A DNA stretch of 64,000 nucleotides from Castanea sativa (Eukaryota > Streptophyta > Magnoliopsida > Fagales > Fagaceae), in contig NC_134017.1 of NCBI RefSeq assembly GCF_040712315.1, forward strand, positions 7,222,001-7,286,000. Direction: 5' to 3'. Positions 57,660 to 64,000 of the stretch are shown one piece after another (positions within the stretch are counted from its first letter, which is position 1; the number at the start of each line of letters is the position of its first letter). The notes below the pieces were generated by a model that saw only the letters and a list, made by a program, of their open reading frames with translations, searched no databases and had not been told where the DNA came from. A program made the translations under genes and the position numbers.

Positions 57660-59792
57660 ATCCCTCTGGTATGTCGACCAGATTGCCCCTCATAGTTGAC
57701 TGAAGAAACTAAATTCCTCAATTCCATCATACATTTTTTTAGTTGAAGAGGTATTGTGGCGAAGACTACCTGCCGTAGCTTGATTTTCCCACACTTTCTC
57801 AAGCTTTTGAAAGAAGGCAATGCACTGCTGCTCACACGAGTCAATAGGAAATCCCACAAATTTACTAAAGCCTTTAATCTTTCTCTTCACCCACACTGAA
57901 GGTTCCAGATCCTCCCCCACAAGAAAATCATCCAGTGTAGCCTCTGATACTATTTCCAAACCCCCATGAGGATCCCACTTAGCCAGAGGTACACAATCCA
58001 AAGCATTCCTACCCTCCTCATCCTTACCAGACCTCGTGGGGTTGACCCAATCCAACAACAAAAGTTCATCTTCCTAAGAATTAAAACCCAGCTCAAAAAG
58101 AGGAGAGAAACAATTTTTACCCAGCAGCTTGTGGTGGCGGATCATATCAGAGAATTCAAAAACCAAAAGAGATGGGGAAGCAATGGGCTCAGCGTTGACA
58201 GACTACCCATTAGAGTTTAGAACAGCCCCGGAGTTTGGGAAGTCCTCCGCTGGACTATCGGCGACAAGCATAGTGTCACCAAACAACTCACCTCAGCCCC
58301 GCTTGATTTAGGGCCCACCGAAAGACCACCGACAGCCCCAACCTCATCACCATACCCATCAGACCTTGGAAGGACTCCACCCGTCTCGCCAGAACCTGGA
58401 AACACCATCAGAAGCTTCTTGGCTAAGCCATGGGGGTCCGGTCCTTCACTACACTAGGATCCCGCCGAAGAATCGCGAGTCAAAATCTCATCAACACACC
58501 CATCGACCCTTGGGAGGTCCTCACCCAACTAGTCGGTGCTCGGTGACAGCTTCAGAACCTTCTCAGTTGAGGCATGTGACCCCGACCCTTCGCCCACCTC
58601 CCATGAACTTCTTTCAGTCAACCTTTCCAGATTTTTAATAAACTCATTTTGGGCTTTAGTTGGTTTAGCCCGCTGAGCTTGATCAAATATTACTAGGCCC
58701 AACTTAGCTCCTATTGGTTCGACAAAAGTACTCCAGCGGACCTTACGTTGTGTATTCCCATCAAAAGCAGCAGTAATTTTTAAGGAGAAGTGGGCCTGGA
58801 TCCATTTGGCAGAAGGGCCACGTAAGGGGCGACTATTTATGGGATGCTTATTTGAATTTTGAAGAAAATCAAATCCCCCCAAAACTCTCCTTCTGATTTA
58901 AATTCCCATGAATATTTGGAAACTGATTCTCCAGACATAACTCCCTTCCTGATTTCACGTCTCCATTAAGATTTTTCCAAACTTGATTCCTTGAATTTCC
59001 GGTGGATTTTTCTAGCCCACCACCGCCAGCAACCGCCTCCTTCCCCAGCCTAGAAGCTGATTTTCCCAAAAAGAATTCACGTAGCTTCATTTCAAGGAAA
59101 GCCCAACCGCCCTTGTTCCTCCCTTCCGGGACACACAAACAACCACGTCTTGCCCCATTATGATACTCAGAGATTTCAACAGAAAGACCACTCTTGTTTG
59201 ACCTACTAGAAAATTCCAAGATTTTATATTGTTCATGAAACCGTTTGAAAAAGTGTTTCTTGCTAAAGTCCCACCAGCACAGCTCTACCAAACAAGCAAT
59301 GGTCCAATCCAACCCCAATCTACCAACCCGGATAGAGCCATGATGCCTACCCCTTTTTTCAGTAATGGCATAAGCATCCATACGTCCCCCATCAAAAGCC
59401 AAGAGAAATGACTTTGAATCAATACGAAAAGAAAAAGAGTGTTTCACCTCTGGTACCCCTGGTTTGGCCGAAAAGGCTTGGGAGTGGGTTTTGGCGAGTG
59501 CTGTGTAGGCTTGGGATTTAAGGGTAAGGAGGTCTAGGTTTGGGTATAATGAGGAATGTACTGACTGAACTGAATTGGCCAATAGAAGGGTTGTGTGAGA
59601 GGGCAAGGATATGGGGGAAGGACTTGTTGTGGAGTAGGGAAAAAATTTTGGGAGGCAAGGGGTAGAATTGGATATGTCACCGGTGGAGGCTGGGTTGGCA
59701 GGGAAGGAGAGGGATGGTAGTGGTTGTGGTGGAGGGAAGGGGTAAGGTGGAGGGGGATAGTTGGCGGAGAGAGGGGGGAGGGGGTGAGTCAT
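57660..59792 (-). pseudogene. LINE ORF1 (nucleic-acid-binding protein), broken
   Basis: First ORF of the LINE at 52421-59891. It begins MTHPLPPLSANYPPPPYPFP, a Pro/Ser-rich N-terminus. It then has a plant L1 ORF1-type domain (HSFSFRIDSKSFLLAFDGGR, ITEKRGRHHGSIRVGRLGLD, GRNKGGWAFLEMKLREFF) up to about 58869. Frame breaks follow at 58869-58882, then 58529 and around 58061, so the rest lies in other frames (for example WVKRKIKGFSKFVGFPIDSC near 57830-57890). In intact elements ORF1 coats the RNA and is needed for retrotransposition. Confidence 0.7.
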
Positions 59793-59909
59793 TTATTAAT
59801 TACTAATTGAACAACACCATAAAGTAGGATAGAAATACAAAGGAAAAAAAAATCATAACCTGACCACCAAGACAAGAGAAGAAGAAAACCTACTGGCACC
59901 AATGTCTAG

Positions 59910-61754
59910 TAGTACTAGTTCTTGAATCAACACCTGAAGTTGTTGATTTTAATTTCAATTTATCCAGCTTATTAAGATATAAAATTTACATCTAATCAAT
60001 AATTTCTTATGTATTTGGTCTGGGAGATGAGTGTGGTTATCATACCTTCCTTTGATTGAGCTCATTATATCGATGCATTTGGATGGATTGCTTTTCTGTG
60101 ACTTCTATGAGTTCACTATTGTTGTGACATTATTTAAAGCATATTGGGAAACATGTCTTCTATACTAGACGGTTCTTTTCTCCCCCCACCCACCTCCCAA
60201 TCCTCCTTTCTTAATCTTTGGATCTTCTCTAATTTCTGCTATTGTCCCCTTAGAAATATTTCTTTAACTAAGTCAGATCACTTAACTTGTGTTTGGATGA
60301 AGTAACTGATATTTACAAGGAAAATCTAAAATGAATGGATTTATAATCTCATCATTTAAAATCTCATCAATTATTAATTCCACTGTTTTGTCTTATTAAA
60401 AAACATAATAATTTCCATTGTTTGGATTTAAGTTGGAAATTCCACTTATCTAAATCCACACAAAAATTGAGAAACATCCATAGTTGATTAGAAACTCATC
60501 CCATCTACCATCAAGCTAATTAGACTTTAAAAATCATTTTTAAAATTTTCAAATCAAGCTTAATCTTTAGAATGATTAAATCTTAAAGCATTCCACACAA
60601 ATATATACTAAAGCAATATATCCACACCGATAGGACCATTGTCTATAAAAGGAGGATACAGTACCATTAAGTATATAAAAGAAGTAATGTGACAATACAA
60701 TTCAAGGTCTCCAAATTGCCTGGTTAAACTTGACGGAGTAGGAGCTATGGTGGGTTTGTCCTGCCTTAAGTTCTTGAATCTAGAAACTACTTTGCTGGTG
60801 GGGTATTCAGTCTTATTTAGAACGACTCACTCTCTCCCTCTCTCTAAAACTCTTATCTTTAAACCTCCTTTTCACCCATGTAATCAATTTCTAAATTGAA
60901 GAGATGGGTCAACAAGCTCACTGCATTTGTTCTATCTGTGGTGGAAATAGATGCAATTGGACAAACGAGTGAACAACAACCTGAGAAAGAACTTGAGATG
61001 TACTCAAGCTGACCCATGATAGGGTCAAAGTTGATCTTGTTGTTTAGATGTATTGGGGTGAAATCTGATCTATGAGGAATTTTTTGCTGATGCATTGGAC
61101 ATTTTAGCATTGGTAGAGAGGGGAGAGGTTAGGGGGATAGCGCCAGAGATTTTTCAACCGTCGTCCTCTTTGATATTTGCTAAGCCTTATTTATAGACCT
61201 TTGTAAATAATAGTGATATTTTGAACCTCATGGTAGGTACTTTAAATAATAGTGAAAATTGATTTTATTCGTCATTCTAACTACACTGTGGCAGGCTACT
61301 AGAGAGGATATAACTGCACAAGGTAAGCTTCAGGGAAGGGGTAGTGCGGTACTGTCAATAACATAAGATGCTTGGTAACACGAGATTCCTTCATAGGTTG
61401 AAGTAGAAAAGATAATATTGAATGTAATATTCACGGAAATACAAGCAGAAACATAAAAAAATAAAAATTAATTTTTTAATAGGAAAACATCAAGAAATTC
61501 ATTTATGCTTTTTGTCCCTTTATTATCCATCCAAAAAGAAAAGATTAAGATCTACCACAAGATGCCATTTTATTTTATTTTATTTTTTGATAAGTAAGAA
61601 AAAACAGTATAAATAAAGCTTCTTTATGCAAAGGAGGACAAAGAAGTCAAAAAGTATGCCATTTTAATTTGTTTGACAGAAAGAAAAGTTATCAGCAGAA
61701 TTAGCACAATTAAATAGTGATTTATAATATCAAATTATAACTACCAGCCCATAC
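59910..61754. other. Lipase intron/spacer; no gene seen
   Basis: No recognised exon. It contains a TTTTATTTTATTTTTTGATAAG tail-like retroposon end near 61570. The open frame at 60859-61110 has no known motif. Confidence 0.4.
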
Positions 61755-62627
61755 CTTAACTTTGTAGTCAGGATATTTATCAAGAGCTTTGAGCAGAAAA
61801 AGGAGCGCTAAGCTTTGCAATCCAACGAGCAGCAGCAACCATTACCATTCCACAATGAGCATATCCTAAAACTAAATTGCTTATTCCACGATCATGTAAA
61901 ACTGAGTGGTGAAAAGGGACCACCACTCCAGTTGCTGCTGTTAGTGTATCTTTAATGCTATGAGTACCACGAATCAATAGAAGGAAACATTTTGAGTCTT
62001 TATCTCATATAATTGCGAAAGCAGGCTTCAAAAGCTGCAATCATTGTTCTGGTAATTAAAACAATACTCAATTATAATTTTAATTTAAAAACGAAACACA
62101 TAAGCAAACTAGCAATACATGCTTGGTCGCATATATCATGATTAGTAAGAAGACAAAAGGTTCAACAACCACAATAGGAGAAAGCCAAAACCTAAAAGTT
62201 GAAATTTGTCAAGTTTAGCACACATCAGAAGTCTCATAAGTTTACAGGAAAAATATGCAAAAATTTAAAAGGCTGTTTTTCTCAAGTTTTAAACTCCTTT
62301 CTGTTATTTAGCTCAAGGGTTTCTTATTATAGTCTACTATTTTTTATCTCCTCATAAATTGTGGAGCCAGGCATCAACTTATGGCATCCACTCAGTCCTG
62401 TGGGTAATTGTTTCCCATGCGAAGAGCCCTCTGACACAGTAGCATTCATATGGGAAATAACTAGTCTCAGATGCACTTATAATGTTTAAGGTCCACTTCC
62501 AGACAACCACTCACTGCATCATAGCTGGAATTTTCTATCATCACCAACAGAGTCATGCAGTTTACCTCGTTTTATCTCCTATTACACATTTCTTCATCCA
62601 AGCAGAATTAAAATATTTGTATCATCT

Positions 62628-62760
62628 CTTTTTCTTTTTGGATAAGTAAATAAATTCATTAAAAATCAAAAAGCAAAAAGTACTGCCCAAGTACACAGGC
62701 TGTATACAATAGGGAACCAAAAAAAAAAAAAAAAACCCATTTTCATTTTCTATCAAATTT
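62628..62760 (-). mobile_element. Retroposon 3' end (LINE/SINE tail)
   Basis: On the minus strand: GTATACAGCCTGTGTACTTG, GGCAGTACTTTTTGC, then TTTATTTACTTATCC and an A-rich end. This GGATAAGTAA-type tail resembles the one at 45016. The phrase CAGGCTGTATACAATAGG recurs at 63150-63167, marking a small duplication. Confidence 0.35.
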
Positions 62761-63330
62761 TTTCTAAGAAACAACAGCAACGCATGAACAAACCCAACAA
62801 AAACTATAAAACCCATTTTCATTTTCGATCAAAGTTTCTCGAAAACCGCAGCTAAACATGAACTAACAAGAAAACGAGGAAAACATTCATAGATTGACAC
62901 GGGAACCAGAAAAATAATCACCGAGAAAGGAGTCGAATTCCTCAATCAGCGTCGCGGAGGACACGGCTGTCTTCCTTACTCGGCGTCGCACGGCACGACA
63001 CGGCGAGTCTCTCTGTTTCTGTATCGAGAATATTTCAGACTAGGGGCTTTGATTTTGGGGGAGATTTTAAATGACACTTTTAAGTTTTTAATGGGCTGGG
63101 CTGGGCTTTGATTTTGGGGGAGATTTGTTAAATGACATTTTCTTACCCAGGCTGTATACAATAGGTCGGCGGCATGGATCGGAGATCGGATGCTCGAGGC
63201 GTGAAGAGATCGGAGATCGGATGAGAGTGTTGTCGCGTGTTTTGGTGACTGTTTGGAGAAGCACGAGCGTGACTATAGCAAGAGATTGATGGTGAACAAA
63301 AAAAAATGATCAGTTTTTTATTTTATATTT

Positions 63331-63440
63331 ATGCCAATCCTATAGCAGCTATAGACAAATTCTTTTTTTCCCCTTTTTTCAGATAAGGCCTATGGCCATG
63401 TTTTATAAACGCAGCTACTAATATGGTACCTATGGCCATT
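63331..63440. repeat. CACTA-type subterminal repeats, right side (diverged)
   Basis: CCTATAGCAGCTATAG, CCTATGGCCATGTTTTATAA followed by ACGCAGCTACTA, and CCTATGGCCATTC match the left-side motif class (CTATAGCCACGTTTT / AAAACGCGGCTATAG). No GTAGTG terminus follows, so the end is degraded or the match is to a different element. Confidence 0.5.
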
Positions 63441-63728
63441 CTTAGTAAATATTTATCTTTCCTTAAGTTGGAAGACATATTGCATCTTTAATTTTTTGGA
63501 TAATCGCACTTTATTCATCTATGGTTTGCCTCTAATTTGATGTGCCTACCCGTGGTTTAAATTTTGATACTTTACCCACTTGTGATTCTCATCGTTACTG
63601 TGCCGTAACTCACCTCTCCCTCCGCTATTGCTCTAACACAAATATGTAAAAAACAAAAGCCCAAACAAATCAAAACTCACTCAGTCCCATCCGGCTTGCT
63701 CACCAAACTAAGATCCTACAATGGGCTT

Positions 63729-63965
63729 CGCTTGAGATAACTAGGTTTTGATCGTGCATGCAAACCGAGCCGAGAAAGAAGAAGACACAGTTGCTCCTCT
63801 GTTCAGCTGTGGCAGGTAGATCAGAATCACCTAAGACAATGCAATGCGCTTCGCTTCACTTGAGATATCTGGGTTTTGATCGTGCATGCAAACCGAGCCG
63901 AGGAAGAAGGAGACACAGTTGCTCCTCTATTCAGCTATTGCAGGTAGATCAGGATTATTACTTTT
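63729..63965. repeat. 128-bp tandem duplication
   Basis: Two copies of a segment containing TTTTGATCGTGCATGCAAAC, CGAGCCGAG and CACAGTTGCTCCTCT, offset by 128 bp (GTTTTGAT at 63745 and 63873). An open frame spans both copies, but I recognise no protein. Confidence 0.85.
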
Positions 63966-64000
63966 TAATTTTTGAAACCTAGGGTTTTAAATTGGGTTTT

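Larger units (their letters stand above)
52421..59891 (-). mobile_element. Near-full-length L1-like LINE with perfect 15-bp target duplication
   Basis: Flanked by identical ACTGGCACCAATGTC copies (52406-52420 and 59892-59906), with the A-tail (T-run) at 52421-52428, so both borders are certain. On the minus strand, 5' to 3': a short 5' leader; ORF1 (59792 to about 57660); endonuclease (MNLKILSWNVRGLNNPQKRD at ~57620, GDFNIIRYL, then [16 protein letters not shown]); reverse transcriptase ([52 protein letters not shown]); zf-RVT (52515-53102). Many stops and frameshifts kill it. A hAT element (56116-57167) splits the endonuclease and a Copia gag scrap splits the RT. Without these the LINE is about 6 kb. 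It sits in an intron of the lipase fragment. Confidence 0.95.
51674..62048 (-). pseudogene. Class-3 (diacylglycerol-type) lipase gene fragment
   Basis: Two adjacent exons of a plant class-3 lipase. The first (61755-62048) reads LLKPAFAII, a stop (TGA for Arg), DKDSKCFLLLIRGTHSIKDT, LTAATGVVVPFHHSVLHDRG, YAHCGMV and ARWIAKL. A one-base insertion in a T-run then breaks the frame before LLKALDKYPDYKVK and a GTATGG donor. The second (51674-51770) starts after a CAG acceptor with IVGHSLGGGTAALLTYILRE, the GHSLGGG nucleophile elbow with its catalytic Ser. The ~10-kb intron between them is inflated by the full-length LINE at 52421-59891. Such enzymes hydrolyse mono- or diacylglycerols. The catalytic Asp and His exons are missing, so this is a non-functional genomic fragment on the same strand as UPF3. 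Confidence 0.85.
44050..63440 (-). mobile_element. Putative giant CACTA-like (Pack-CACTA) element with captured host genes
   Basis: The left border has TACTACC followed by an A-run, close to the CACTAC start of En/Spm elements, then ~400 bp of CTATAGCC/GCGGCTATAG-type inverted motifs. The same motif class, more diverged, reappears at 63331-63440. Between lie broken UPF3 and class-3 lipase fragments, both on the minus strand and both with introns, plus two LINEs inserted later. No transposase is seen, so it would be non-autonomous. The right terminus and a 3-bp duplication are not visible. Alternatives: two unrelated CACTA scraps bracketing a segmental duplication. The border coordinates are estimates. 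Confidence 0.45.

Overview
This is a piece of a plant nuclear genome, most likely a woody eudicot. The evidence is the AT-rich intergenic DNA, many L1-like LINE, SINE, hAT, MULE-type MITE and solo-LTR insertions, a cluster of EIX/Cf-type receptor-like protein (RLP) genes, and intron-split fragments of plant housekeeping genes. A Fagales-like tree is a guess from general impression only. I see no rRNA or tRNA gene and no CRISPR array.

Region 1 (1-8.1 kb): a broken LINE 3' end, an RNase H-like scrap, AT-rich spacer, and the 5' half of a dead RLP gene on the minus strand.

Region 2 (8.4-37 kb) is a segmentally duplicated disease-resistance-type cluster. The only intact protein-coding gene I can support is the 868-residue RLP at 34156-36762 (minus). 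Three relics accompany it: a 5' half at 6590-7751, a 3' end at 15202-15429 and a 3' half at 20923-22060. Between them lie broken copies of a second gene, a plant-conserved protein that I only tentatively remember as SET-domain-like. Its exons recur at 15.8, 16.4-20.6, 26.8-29.2 and 30.1-33.8 kb. The blocks 15.43-22.06 kb and 28.49-35.29 kb are copies of each other. Diverged arrays of a ~340-bp repeat (8.4-10.3, 22.8-23.7, 37.4-38.3, ~41 kb) flank the RLP copies, resemble the RLP promoter and carry TTGACC/TTGACT W-box cores.

Region 3 (37-44 kb): transposon-rich spacer with two MITEs, a 429-bp tandem duplication, a solo LTR, a ~180-bp tandem array and a SINE.

Region 4 (44-63.4 kb): a stretch bounded on both sides by CTATAGCC/GCGGCTATAG subterminal repeats typical of CACTA (En/Spm) transposons. 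Inside, on one strand, are intron-containing broken fragments of two unrelated host genes: UPF3 (nonsense-mediated decay) and a class-3 (diacylglycerol-type) lipase with its GHSLGGG elbow. Later insertions include a 5'-truncated LINE, a near-full-length LINE with a perfect 15-bp target duplication, a 1.05-kb hAT element inside that LINE, and a Copia gag scrap inside its reverse transcriptase. I read the region as a very large Pack-CACTA-like element, the most unusual structure here, although its outermost termini are not intact.

The last 0.6 kb holds a 128-bp tandem duplication and no recognisable gene.
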